Assembly (NCBI GenBank): GCA_009773455.1
Contig: WSXU01000001.1
Coordinates: forward strand, 250,073 to 314,072
From: Bacteroidota bacterium
Lineage (GTDB): Bacteria; Bacteroidota; Bacteroidia; Bacteroidales; Lentimicrobiaceae
Length of the DNA stretch: 64,000 bases
Reading direction: 5' to 3'
The position numbers were made by a program, and so were the translations under genes. Positions 9,246-17,620 of this stretch are shown piece after piece; positions within the stretch are counted from its first letter, which is position 1, and every line of letters starts with the position of its first letter. The notes under the pieces are model-generated. The model did no database searches. It worked only from the letters and a program-made list of their open reading frames with translations, and was not told where the DNA came from.

Positions 9246-9459
9246 GTTGCAGAAAATTTATTTTCCCTTGTTCATTATGGAAGAAAGAAATGAAAATAAA
9301 ATTAATAGGTATGGAAATCCTGTTGATCAGCTTCGTTTCAACGTTCCGCAGCTACCCGAAGGGCGGGGATTTTACTACAAAATTTGATTGAAAAACTAAT
9401 GTTTGATTAACCACAAAACTGTCTTTGGAACACGAAACCCAGCCTTTTGGGTAAGTGCT

Positions 9460-10193
9460 GTTATGCAACCTTGTTATTATTCTCTTTTTCAAGTTAAGAC
9501 TCCAAATTAAAGTGTATTTAGATTGTTATTTTCGTTTTGTATTTCGTTATGTATAATATTTTCTTGGATATTAAATTCGTCATATAAACTTGACCAAAGT
9601 TCTGCCTCATGTATTTGTATTTCAGCTTCTGAATAAGCAGTTAATGGTCTAGTTGTCCTATAAGTAAGTGCTTCTAGTTGTTGATTTTCTTCATTAGTAA
9701 TATTTACTATTCGGTAATAATACAACAATGCACAAAAGAAGTGATTCTCTGTCCAATTTTCTTCCATAAAAGCGTCACGAAAAAATGAAATCGGTGTCCA
9801 GTGTTCCCGAATATTATTTTCAGAATTTTGTGATGCCACAGATGAGAAAGGTAAGTCTTTCCAGGGGTAGTTTCTGATTACTTTATCTCCCACAAATGCT
9901 AAAAATTCTTCACCGTATAGTTCTCTATTCGAGTTATAAATTTTATATAGTTCAAAAAGTACTTTGGACAAATCTGATAATCTTCGTTTGACATTATCAA
10001 ATCGCTGTAAAGTTGTTAAATTAGCATTAAGGTCTGGATTACTTAGATTAAGTCTTTTTGAAATCCAGCTACGTCTGAACCGAATTACTGTTTTCAATGT
10101 TTCTTTTTCGATACTCATATTTGGGTTGTTTTTATTGATTTGTTAAATACATTCTTAGAATTGTTGTCAGGTCTTATGACAATTTTGCATAAC
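9460..10193. repeat. 9-bp inverted repeats flanking the orphan gene
   Basis: GTTATGCAA at 9460-9468 and its exact reverse complement TTGCATAAC at 10185-10193 bracket the gene at 9507-10118. The second one directly abuts repeat copy B. The arrangement resembles boundaries of gene cassettes but is short enough to be chance on its own. Confidence 0.45.
9507..10118 (-). CDS. Hypothetical protein, orphan gene between two direct repeats
   Basis: A 203-residue protein that I do not recognise. It appears soluble and mainly helical, with many Asn, Glu and aromatic residues. Visible blocks are RFRRSWISKRLNLSNPDL near the N-terminus, NYPWKDLPFSS in the middle, and ENHFFCALLYYYRIVN followed by YRTTRPLTAYSEAE towards the end. 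The tail is low-complexity (NEIQNENNN). No signal peptide, membrane helix, nucleotidyltransferase or nuclease motif is visible. It is AT-rich like the other island genes, on the same strand, and is bracketed by the two ~200 bp direct repeats and by 9-bp inverted repeats. This suggests that it moved as a unit, possibly as a cassette. A defence or stress function would be guesswork. Confidence 0.68.
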   Translation of the reverse strand: MSIEKETLKTVIRFRRSWISKRLNLSNPDLNANLTTLQRFDNVKRRLSDLSKVLFELYKIYNSNRELYGEEFLAFVGDKVIRNYPWKDLPFSSVASQNSENNIREHWTPISFFRDAFMEENWTENHFFCALLYYYRIVNITNEENQQLEALTYRTTRPLTAYSEAEIQIHEAELWSSLYDEFNIQENIIHNEIQNENNNLNTL

Positions 10194-10386
10194 TTGTTGC
10201 TAGCCTCATATCACAAACTCATCTAAGAACTTATAACCAATTCCAAATAATTAAAACTGCGTTTGGGTGTAAATCCTCAACAATCACCACAACCAGGCTT
10301 TGCATGTCCACATGACCATCTTTCCGTGCAACAGCCCGGCATCCCCACAAAACTAACAAAAATAAATATCATAGCAAAACACAACA
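10194..10386 (-). repeat. Direct repeat copy B (about 200 bp), upstream of the orphan gene
   Basis: Partner of 9042-9245, with 52 identical bases at 10335-10386. It precedes the minus-strand gene at 9507-10118 just as copy A precedes the 2TM-beta gene. A Cys-rich short frame is contained in it. Confidence 0.8.
10277..10372 (-). CDS. Possible 31-residue cysteine-rich microprotein in repeat copy B
   Basis: A minus-strand frame starts MIFIFVSFVGMPG and continues with CCTERWSCGHAKPGCGDC before TGA. The hydrophobic N-terminus is followed by five Cys and one His, a composition that could bind metal or form disulfides. Copy A shares the N-terminal half but has lost most of the Cys. No strong ribosome binding site is seen. 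It may be a real microprotein or an accident of a conserved repeat. Confidence 0.3.
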   Translation of the reverse strand: MIFIFVSFVGMPGCCTERWSCGHAKPGCGDC

Positions 10387-10441
10387 ACGGTAGAAAACCG
10401 GTTTTGCCTTTATACCCACCCCCCGCCTACATTGCATTCCT

Positions 10442-10746
10442 GCGGGGCAAGCCCCGCCCTCCCTATGAATAGGGAGGGAGCTGATCCTGCAGCTTTACAA
10501 GATCTAATAAATCAAAAGTAGATTGTTAGTGGTTCTCCCCCTATCAATAGGGGGAGGAAGAGGGGGTAAAAATCAAAGTTGAGTTGTTGTACCCTCCCCT
10601 TCCCTCCCTATGAATAGGGAGGGGGCAGATCCTGCTGCTTTACAAAATCTTACAAATACTAAGTTCTCTATTTATGGTACTCCCCCTATTCATAGGGGGA
10701 GAAAGAGGGGGTATAAATTAAAGTTGAGTTTTCTTATCCTCCCTAA
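10442..10746. repeat. 145-bp tandem repeat with mirror hairpins
   Basis: Two copies of a 145-bp unit each contain the hairpins CCCTCCCTAT-GA-ATAGGGAGGG (10457-10478 and 10602-10623) and CTCCCCCTAT-nn-ATAGGGGGAG (10535-10556 and 10680-10701). Both starts are exactly 145 bp apart, and conserved text such as GATCCTGC and AGAGGGGGTA lies between and after them. A further hairpin GCGGGGC-AA-GCCCCGC sits at 10442-10457, and a third, partial GGGGGAGGAAGAGGGGGTA appears at about 10840-10858. The stretch from 10387 to the end of era holds no gene that I can support. The element resembles dispersed intergenic repeats (REP/MITE-like); its role is unknown. Confidence 0.8.
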
Positions 10747-10913
10747 GCGTCTGTCTCAAGAATCGGGAATTGTCTATATTTCGACTTCGCTCAATATGAC
10801 AATAGAATTATTATCAGATGTCAGGCTGATCGAAGGCGAAGGGGGAGGAAGAGGGGGTATAAAATTCTCAAAGAAATTCAAACATCTTCTGAACTTCAGT
10901 TCAGCATCATCAC

Positions 10914-11792
10914 CTACAACTCATACCCGAACCGCTTCAGTTGTTGCGGGTCATCGCGCCAGTCCTTGCTTACCTTTACGCGGAGGTCGAGAAACACCCT
11001 GGCCGAGATAAACTCCTCGATGTCCTTGCGGGCCGCCATGCCCAGCCCCTTGATCGACTTGCCATGGTGCCCCAGGATAATGGCCTTCTGCGATTCGCGG
11101 GCCACATAAATGGTGGAGGTAATGGCCGTTATGTTCTCCTTTTCCTTGTACTCATCCACCACCACCTCTACCGAATAGGGGATCTCCTGCTGGAAGTAAA
11201 GCAGGATCTTTTCGCGGATAATCTCCGACACAAAAAACCGCATCGAACGGTCGGTCAGCTCATCCTTGGGGTAATAGGGCGGCGAGGCGGGCAGCTTTTC
11301 CACCAGTGTATCAAACACCCGGTCGAGGTTAAAACGGTGCAGGGCCGATACCGGAATCACCACCGCCGAAGGCAGGCGCTCCTCCAGGTTTTTGATCAGC
11401 ACCATTGCCTCCTCCTGGGTGCAGAGGTCAATCTTGTTCAGCACCAGCACCACCGGCTTGTTGAGCGAGTTCAGCTTCGCGATCAGGTCGTCCTCAAAGG
11501 CCACATCGTCGCGCTCGGTCACCAGCAGGAACACATCGGCGTCCTCCATGGCCGAATCAACGAACTTCATCATCGATTCGTGCAGCTTATAATGCGGCTT
11601 GACAATCCCCGGGGTGTCGGAATAGACAATCTGGAAGTCGTCGCCGTTCACAATCCCCATGATCCGGTGCCTTGTGGTCTGCGCTTTTGACGTAATGATC
11701 GAAAGTTTCTCCCCCACCAGCGCGTTCATCAGGGTCGATTTTCCCACGTTTGGATGGCCTATAATGTTGACAAAGCCTGACTTATGTTCCAT
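10914..11792 (-). CDS. era: GTPase Era (ribosome small-subunit maturation)
   Basis: A 292-residue protein of normal Era length. The N-terminal G domain has G1 GHPNVGKS at residues 12-19, the switch I region SKAQTTRHRIMG, G3 DTPG and G4 NKID. The C-terminal part is a KH domain with the GHHGKSIKGLG loop followed by EEFISARVFLDLRVKV. Era binds the 3' end of 16S rRNA and couples GTP hydrolysis to assembly of the 30S subunit at the inner face of the membrane. It is transcribed divergently from the initiator tRNA gene, and is separated by the hairpin repeats from the accessory island. Nothing unusual in the motifs. Confidence 0.96.
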   Translation of the reverse strand: MEHKSGFVNIIGHPNVGKSTLMNALVGEKLSIITSKAQTTRHRIMGIVNGDDFQIVYSDTPGIVKPHYKLHESMMKFVDSAMEDADVFLLVTERDDVAFEDDLIAKLNSLNKPVVLVLNKIDLCTQEEAMVLIKNLEERLPSAVVIPVSALHRFNLDRVFDTLVEKLPASPPYYPKDELTDRSMRFFVSEIIREKILLYFQQEIPYSVEVVVDEYKEKENITAITSTIYVARESQKAIILGHHGKSIKGLGMAARKDIEEFISARVFLDLRVKVSKDWRDDPQQLKRFGYEL

Positions 11793-11812
11793 TTAAAATA
11801 ATTGAAATTAAA

Positions 11813-11844
11813 TTTGCACAGCAAAGAAACAAAATATATCTTTG
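11813..11844 (+). promoter_or_regulatory. Bacteroidota-type promoter for the initiator tRNA gene
   Basis: TTTG at 11813-11816 and TATCTTTG at 11837-11844 are separated by 20 bp, which fits the -33/-7 consensus (TTTG-N19-TANNTTTG) of the primary sigma factor in this phylum. The tRNA begins about 30 bp downstream. Confidence 0.75.
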
Positions 11845-11875
11845 CAGCCCGGTTTAAATATCGGAAACCACACAG

Positions 11876-11950
<75 letters not shown>

Positions 11951-11967
11951 ACGATGAATATCAATAT

Positions 11968-11996
11968 AAAGCCTTGGGATCAAGGCTTTTGTTGTT
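11968..11996 (+). terminator. Terminator after tRNA-fMet
   Basis: Stem AAAGCCTTG (11968-11976) and CAAGGCTTT (11981-11989) with loop GGAT is followed by a T-rich stretch, 18 bp after the tRNA. Confidence 0.75.
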
Positions 11997-12443
11997 TTCA
12001 GTCATGAAAGGAAGACAGGATTCAATGCAGTTACCGGAATTCAGTCTGACCATAGGGGATACATTAATAAGGATTGTTTCGGTTTTTGTCCAAATGATTT
12101 AGGTGAAAGGACCGGCATTCTAAAAATGGCGTATAAAAAACAAGCAGCAGACAAATAAAGAAGAAATGCAACCGAAGATGTTTTAAAGAAGCTCAAGTGA
12201 TTAGTGTACAACGGCATAAAGAAGAGGTGGAATGGTTCAACCTCATTTCTTCCAGCCAAAATTGCTCGCTTGTTTTTAGCCATTTTTAGTAAGCCGAGAT
12301 TTTTTGGTTCTTTTTGATCTTGCAAAAAGAACAAGAAATAAAAAAGTGTTCAGCTGTTTGGCATTAAGCAATTAATCCAGATAGGGCGGAACAAATTAAT
12401 TCGAATGTGTCTGCCCTGTCAGCCAATCCAAAAAGAGAGTACT
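11997..12443. other. Gene-free stretch between tRNA-fMet and der
   Basis: About 450 bp without a supported gene. A minus-strand frame (12041-12334) has odd composition and looks like translated non-coding sequence. The segment around 12180-12330 resembles intergenic repeat DNA often seen in this phylum, but this is an impression and no second copy lies in the window. Confidence 0.5.
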
Positions 12444-13748
12444 ATGTCAAACATCATCGCCATTGTTGGCAGACCCAACGTAGGAAAATCAACCTTCTTC
12501 AACCGCCTTACCGGCGAAAGGGCCGCCATTGTTGACCCCACCAGCGGCGTTACCCGCGACAGACACTACGGTACCTCCGACTGGAACGGAACCGAATTCT
12601 CCATCATCGACACCGGCGGTGTGGTGATCGGCAGCGACGACGTTTTTGAAGGTGCCATCCACAAACAGGTGGAACTGGCCATGGAAGAAGCGGATGTGAT
12701 CCTCTTTATGGTCGATGCCAAAGAGGGCCTCTCCCCGCTCGACAGCGATGTGGCAGATATGATCCGCCGCTCCCCGAAAAAAGTATTCCTGGTCGCCAAC
12801 AAAGTGGATACCGGCAACCGCTCGGCCGATGCCATGGAGTTCTATCAGCTGGGCTTCGACAAAATCTACGAAATCTCCTCCATCAACGGCAGCGGCACCG
12901 GCGAACTGCTCGACGATGTGGTGGAGGAATTTGAAAACACCACCATCGAACTGGTTCCCGATCTGCCGAAAATCGCGTTTGTCGGTCGTCCCAATGTCGG
13001 CAAGTCATCCATGATCAATGCCTTGCTGGGCGATGAACGGAACATCGTTACCCCCATCGCCGGCACCACCCGCGATTCCATCTATACCCGATACAACAGC
13101 TTCGGCTTCGACTTCCTGCTGGTGGATACCGCCGGGGTGCGTAAAAAAGCCAAGGTGACCGAAAACATCGAGTTCTACTCGGTGATGCGTTCCATCAGGG
13201 CCATCGAAAGCTGCGACGTATGCGTGGTGATGCTCGACGCCACCCAGGGCATCGAAAGCCAGGACATCAACATCTTTTCGCTGGCACAGAAAAACCACAA
13301 GGGGGTGGTGATTGTCGTGAACAAATGGGACCTGGTGGAGAAGGAAACCAACACCCACAAGGATTACGAAGACCTGATCCGCAGCCGCATCGCCCCGTTT
13401 ACCGATGTGCCCATCATCTTCACTTCGGTCATCAACAAACAACGCATCCACAAGACCCTCGAAACGGCCAAAAAGGTATATGAAGCCCGCACCCAGTCTA
13501 TTTCAACACGGAAACTGATGGACATCATCCTGCCGATCGTCACCGAGACTCCGCCACCGGCGATTAAGGGCAAGTTTGTGAAGGTAAAATACATCACCCA
13601 GCTGAAGCTGGCCTATCCGGCTTTCGTCTTCTTCTGCAACATGCCGCAGTATGTGATGGATCCCTACAAGAGGTTCGTTGAGAACCGCATGCGCGAACAT
13701 TTTGATTTCAACGGAGTACCGATTGAGATCTTCTACCGGCAGAAATAA
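12444..13748 (+). CDS. der: GTPase Der / EngA (50S subunit assembly)
   Basis: A 434-residue protein starting MSNIIAIVGRPNVGKST. The ATG at 12444 is preferred to an in-frame one 39 bp upstream because the G1 motif of Der normally begins a few residues after the start. Two tandem GTPase domains are visible: GRPNVGKS, DTGG and NKVD in the first, and GRPNVGKS, DTAG and NKWD in the second. A C-terminal KH-like domain follows, with FVKVKYITQLKLAYPAFVFF and ENRMREHFDFNGVPI. Der is essential for late assembly of the large ribosomal subunit. It is followed after 6 bp by the S4 protein gene, so the two are probably co-transcribed. Confidence 0.96.
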   Translation: MSNIIAIVGRPNVGKSTFFNRLTGERAAIVDPTSGVTRDRHYGTSDWNGTEFSIIDTGGVVIGSDDVFEGAIHKQVELAMEEADVILFMVDAKEGLSPLDSDVADMIRRSPKKVFLVANKVDTGNRSADAMEFYQLGFDKIYEISSINGSGTGELLDDVVEEFENTTIELVPDLPKIAFVGRPNVGKSSMINALLGDERNIVTPIAGTTRDSIYTRYNSFGFDFLLVDTAGVRKKAKVTENIEFYSVMRSIRAIESCDVCVVMLDATQGIESQDINIFSLAQKNHKGVVIVVNKWDLVEKETNTHKDYEDLIRSRIAPFTDVPIIFTSVINKQRIHKTLETAKKVYEARTQSISTRKLMDIILPIVTETPPPAIKGKFVKVKYITQLKLAYPAFVFFCNMPQYVMDPYKRFVENRMREHFDFNGVPIEIFYRQK

Positions 13749-13754
13749 ACGCTT

Positions 13755-14138
13755 ATGGCTGAGGAACTGCGCATCGACAAGTGGCTCTGGGCGGTAAGGA
13801 TTTACAAGACACGCACCATGGCCGGTGATGCCTGCCGGGCCGGCAAGGTAAAGATGGAAGGCATTGCCGTGAAACCGTCGAGGGCACTGAGACCAGGAGA
13901 TACCATGAGTGTCAGCATCGGACCGCTTACCCGGACCATCAGGGTGAAAGCACTGATCCACAACCGGGTGTCGGCCAAACTGGTACCCGAATCCCTCGAA
14001 GACCTCACCCCGCCCGAGGAATACGAACGCATAAAATTTATGCACGAACTCAATGCCGAACACCGCGACCGCGGCACCGGACGACCCACCAAAAAGGACA
14101 GAAGGATCATCGACAGGCTGAAAGGGCCGGAGGAGTGA
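13755..14138 (+). CDS. RNA-binding S4 domain protein, Hsp15 (HslR) type
   Basis: A 127-residue protein. The S4 RNA-binding domain occupies roughly residues 5-65: LRIDKWLWAVRIYKTRTMA, then ACRAGKVKMEG and the KPSRALRPGD loop. The C-terminal tail is basic (GRPTKKDRR), as in Hsp15. In E. coli Hsp15 binds free 50S subunits that carry a stalled nascent chain and helps to recycle them. The gene begins 6 bp after der, which fits a ribosome-maintenance operon. The family is clear; the exact role in this phylum is inferred. Confidence 0.88.
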   Translation: MAEELRIDKWLWAVRIYKTRTMAGDACRAGKVKMEGIAVKPSRALRPGDTMSVSIGPLTRTIRVKALIHNRVSAKLVPESLEDLTPPEEYERIKFMHELNAEHRDRGTGRPTKKDRRIIDRLKGPEE

Positions 14139-14202
14139 GTTAGACGTTGGGCGTTAGAGGTTGGTCGTTAGTCGTTGAAAATAAAACCAAAAGCGACTCC
14201 AT

Positions 14203-14626
14203 CAAATAACCACTAAGTCACTAAGAGCACTAAGTAACACTAAGGATAGGGTTGTAAATCTTAGTGAATCTTAGTGTTCTTAGTGTCTCAGTGGTCACTT
14301 TTTTCGCTTAAGTCGCTTAAGTCGCTCCATCGTTCCCTCGCCATTGAACGCGCGCAGCGCATTGAACCTTTGAACAAAGATTTTTTTCACCACAATAGGC
14401 ACAATAGAGAACATTAGACTTATGATCATCTTTTTGCCCAATTGGTGAGCTTGTCGAACCATTGCTATAGCAACACCTTCAAATAACCACTCAGGCACTA
14501 AGAGCACTTAGGAGCACTAAGGAAAGGTTATAAATCTTAGTGGATCTAAGTGGTAGCTTTTAACGCCCTGAACGCGCGCAGCGCATTGAACGTTTGAACT
14601 AAGATTTTTTTCACCACAATAGGCAC
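14203..14626. repeat. Two direct copies of a ~150-200 bp intergenic repeat
   Basis: Copy 1 (14203-14403) and copy 2 (14480-14626) both start AAATAACCAC and share CACTAAGAGCACT, TAAATCTTAGTG, GAACGCGCGCAGCGCATTGAAC and ATTTTTTTCACCACAATAGGCACA in the same order. Copy 1 also contains CACTAAGAGCACTAAG facing CTTAGTGTTCTTAGTG, which would form a long hairpin. The whole gene-free region 14139-14800 appears to be made of such repeat DNA. I see no gene in it. Confidence 0.78.
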
Positions 14627-14762
14627 ATAGGAAGAGCAAAGGCACATAGAATTTTAAATATCATAATTCGAATAAGCATCTGTCTTCAAACTTCCAACAT
14701 CAAACCCCAAACGACGAACCTCAAACCCGGTTAGGAATGACAAGCTTGTCCTGAAAACAAAC

Positions 14763-14797
14763 TGTTATCTGTTATCTGTTATCTGTTATCTGTTATC
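14763..14797. repeat. Heptamer microsatellite (TGTTATC)x5
   Basis: Five perfect tandem copies of TGTTATC end 3 bp before the stop codon of the next minus-strand gene. Copy number may vary between strains; it lies outside the coding frame. Confidence 0.92.
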
Positions 14798-14800
14798 TGA

Positions 14801-17428
14801 TCAGACTCCGAACCGGTAGGAAACCTTTATTAGAAAAACATTGTGCGGCACGATGGTGGTCAGGTGTTCGAAATCGTTTTGCGGCCGGAAGGTGCCCAGC
14901 GACTGGTCATCGGCACGGTTCTGCGACCAGACCAGGTAAACGGAGGATCCGGGCAGGTATTCCCAGCGGATGACGAGATTGGATAAGAAATAGAAGGCGT
15001 TGAAATCGGGCCTGTTGAAGGTGTAATCGGTGCTGCCGTCCAGGTCTTCATCAACACTGTACACCTCGTCGGAACTACTGTATCCAAGCTGGCTTTCGGA
15101 ATAATGGACGAACCTGTCGGTAAAGGCATCCGCTTTGGGATTGGTTACCATCTTGTAGCGGGAGAATTTCCCGGCCGAAATAAATGGCTGTCCGTAATAC
15201 TGGATGGTTAGGTCAGGGGTCAGCCCGACGTTGATCCTGACTGGGATGCCAAAAGTCTCCTGGTAAAGCGAGGCGAAGACATAACGGTCCTTACCCTGCA
15301 TACTGCCGGTTTCCACGTACTGAAGCATGCTCTGGTCGATGCTGTAGAAAGGCTGTACGGAGATGTTCAGTGCATTCATTGGTGCCCAGGTCAGCCTCAG
15401 GTTCAGGTTCCGGTAATCGCCCACCCCTTCGTCGCCTTTATAGAGGTTAAAACTGACGCCGGCATTGAATTTTTTGGAATAATCGGACGAGAGACCGGTC
15501 CAGATGTTGTTGCCCCCCGGCAGCAGCATGGATGGCCCGCCACGGAGCAGGTAATTGGAACGCTGGGCAAAATCCCTGTTCACCCCGACGGAATAGTTCC
15601 ACATGTTTTTAAACTGGGTATGCGCATTGAGGTTGGTTCCCGAATACCGGTTGTGCATGCCGAAATCCCAACCGCTCCACTGGTTGAAATTCAGGCTGAT
15701 CTCCTTGAAGATGCTGATGGGTTTGTAGTAACGGTATCCGACCCAGATCACCTGGAAAATATCGTCAGAGCGGCGCTGGAAGCCGGCGTCGTTGATCTCG
15801 AATCCCGGTGAACGCCAGTTGATCCAGGTGGTGTAGAGCCAGTTGCCGCTGCCTGCCTTGCCGAATTCAACAATCCCGGCATGGCCTGTGAGTGAAGTGC
15901 GCGACGGGTCATATTTCAGGTAAGAAGCGTCGGGCCGCTGAAAATAACGGGCTGAGGATTCCTGGGTATCCCTGATGGCCAGGGAATCGCCGGCTACATG
16001 GCTGAACATTCCTTTTATATTCAGATAGTAGGTTCGTTCTTTCCAGGTGTGGTTGAAGTCGATACCCCCGGTATAGGCTGCTTTGTGCAGGTTGTTCATG
16101 GCTGCATCCTCAATATTGCGGTTCACCGAAGTAAACATGCCACCCAGTTTGGTTGTCCCTTTGTTAAAGTCTTTCTGAAGGCGGCCAATAAAGTAATTGG
16201 TCAGGGGTTCGACATCGATTTTTTCACGGTTCTCGGACGAAATCACCTCTGCCCTTTCACGGGAAGTGACCGACTCGAGCAGCCCCACCGACCAGCCGTT
16301 GCCGGTTTTGCCGGTCAGTTTGAAGGCCCCGAGAATGGAAGTGTTTGATGGAGCATCGGTATAATCATAATCCGAAAGGTCGCGGTGGGGCGATCGTCCG
16401 ATCCGGCGCGAATAGAACAGATTGTCGCTCGACGATTCGTTCTCACCGGGGGTCACCCCGAAACTCAGGATGCTTCGTCCTTCCACAAAGAAAGGCCGTT
16501 TCTCCTCAAAATAGGATTCAAAGGCGGTGAGGTTCACTTCCGACGGGTCAGCTTCAACCTGACCAAAGTCGGGAAAAATCGTAAAGTCGAGGATCATATT
16601 GTTGGTAATCCCGATTTTGCCATCGAGTCCGGCCGATAGTCCTGAAGATTTCCCGGTCCTGAACGGGTTACCCTCTTCCTTCTGATATCTTTCGACAGAG
16701 GCAACGGTGTAGGGCATAAGTTCTATCTGCCTTTTCGGCTGAATACCCCGAAGCCCTTCCATGGTCCCGAAACGGCTGACCCAGGTGGAAGCATCGCGGG
16801 GTATGGGCTGCCAAAGGTCTACCTCATCCGACCGCTGCAGGTAGCGCATCACCTGGAGCCCCCAGGTATGAATCTCGCCCTGCGAAAACCGGAGTTGTGT
16901 CAGCGGAATCTTCATTTCGACATACCACCCCAGGCTGTCGGCCGAATGTTTCCCGGTCCAGACGGCATCCCATGAGGCATCCTCACCACCTGATCCGTCC
17001 ACCACCACGCCATCCACCTTGACCCCGGCAGCGGTAACCCAGAAGAAGAAGGCTGTGGTCTTGTCGTAATAACTGTCGATCTGTATCCCGGCCATATCGC
17101 CTTCCATCTCGTCGCGGCGCGACAAACGGCGGCTGATTTTCGACGGATCCTGCTCCAGCAGCCTGAAAGCCACATACAGATGGTCGGTATCGTACATGAT
17201 GTTGAAGCTGGTCTGCTGCGATCCGGGTTGACCCTCCAGCGGTTTCTGCTGCATAAATCCGGATTCCCACCCTGCGACCGGCCATTCATCATTATTTATG
17301 ATGCCATCGGCAACAGGAGCTTTTCCTTTTACCTCAGAGGGAATATAGGAGCGGATGCTGTCGTTGACCGCAAAAGCAGAGGTACAGGTAATCAATATTG
17401 TCAGGGCAGGGATGAGTAACAGTCGCAT
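14801..17428 (-). CDS. DUF5916 outer-membrane protein with N-terminal CBM9-like domain
   Basis: An 875-residue protein with a signal peptide (residues 1-20, cleavage after AFA). Residues about 35-215 read as a family 9 carbohydrate-binding-like beta sandwich: APVADGIINNDEWP, MYDTDHLYVAFR, and WYVEMKIPLTQLRF, which matches the usual cellobiohydrolase/CBM9-like blocks. From about residue 230 the protein has the DUF5916 type, with the EVNLTAFESYFEEKRPFFVEG block and many amphipathic strands that end in an aromatic-rich C-terminus (KVSYRFGV), so an outer-membrane barrel is likely. Function is not established for this family; glycan or polymer binding at the surface is inferred. It stands alone between intergenic repeats and the porin operon. 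Confidence 0.85.
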   Translation of the reverse strand: MRLLLIPALTILITCTSAFAVNDSIRSYIPSEVKGKAPVADGIINNDEWPVAGWESGFMQQKPLEGQPGSQQTSFNIMYDTDHLYVAFRLLEQDPSKISRRLSRRDEMEGDMAGIQIDSYYDKTTAFFFWVTAAGVKVDGVVVDGSGGEDASWDAVWTGKHSADSLGWYVEMKIPLTQLRFSQGEIHTWGLQVMRYLQRSDEVDLWQPIPRDASTWVSRFGTMEGLRGIQPKRQIELMPYTVASVERYQKEEGNPFRTGKSSGLSAGLDGKIGITNNMILDFTIFPDFGQVEADPSEVNLTAFESYFEEKRPFFVEGRSILSFGVTPGENESSSDNLFYSRRIGRSPHRDLSDYDYTDAPSNTSILGAFKLTGKTGNGWSVGLLESVTSRERAEVISSENREKIDVEPLTNYFIGRLQKDFNKGTTKLGGMFTSVNRNIEDAAMNNLHKAAYTGGIDFNHTWKERTYYLNIKGMFSHVAGDSLAIRDTQESSARYFQRPDASYLKYDPSRTSLTGHAGIVEFGKAGSGNWLYTTWINWRSPGFEINDAGFQRRSDDIFQVIWVGYRYYKPISIFKEISLNFNQWSGWDFGMHNRYSGTNLNAHTQFKNMWNYSVGVNRDFAQRSNYLLRGGPSMLLPGGNNIWTGLSSDYSKKFNAGVSFNLYKGDEGVGDYRNLNLRLTWAPMNALNISVQPFYSIDQSMLQYVETGSMQGKDRYVFASLYQETFGIPVRINVGLTPDLTIQYYGQPFISAGKFSRYKMVTNPKADAFTDRFVHYSESQLGYSSSDEVYSVDEDLDGSTDYTFNRPDFNAFYFLSNLVIRWEYLPGSSVYLVWSQNRADDQSLGTFRPQNDFEHLTTIVPHNVFLIKVSYRFGV

Positions 17429-17620
17429 GGAGTGGCAATTTGATGTATACTAAAGACGGCAAAACCGCTGATTTATTACATCAAAACCATGCCATATTTT
17501 ATCCCGCTGATTAACAGCGCCTTAAACAATGCAATTCAACACAATATGCACGATATTGGAATGCAGGTGTGCGGTGGCGGACAAACTTACAGTTGTGCAC
17601 CGATAAAAAAAATGGCCCGG

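Noticed and set aside
7039-10118. A CBASS or Panoptes operon with its own cyclase
   Set aside because: No CD-NTase (GSxxxGT with D-x-D), no GGDD Cas10-palm motif and no SAVED or ubiquitin-like ancillary gene could be found, so only the effector-like half is claimed.
9042-10386. CRISPR array
   Set aside because: Only two diverged copies more than 1 kb apart; no short regular spacers. The (TGTTATC)x5 and 145-bp repeats also lack spacers.
10610-11011. 133-residue plus-strand frame over the hairpin repeats
   Set aside because: Runs through the 145-bp repeat and into era on the opposite strand; low-complexity and clearly a shadow.
12041-12334. 97-residue minus-strand frame between tRNA-fMet and der
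   Set aside because: Looks like translated intergenic repeat DNA; no conserved blocks and no promoter or ribosome site.
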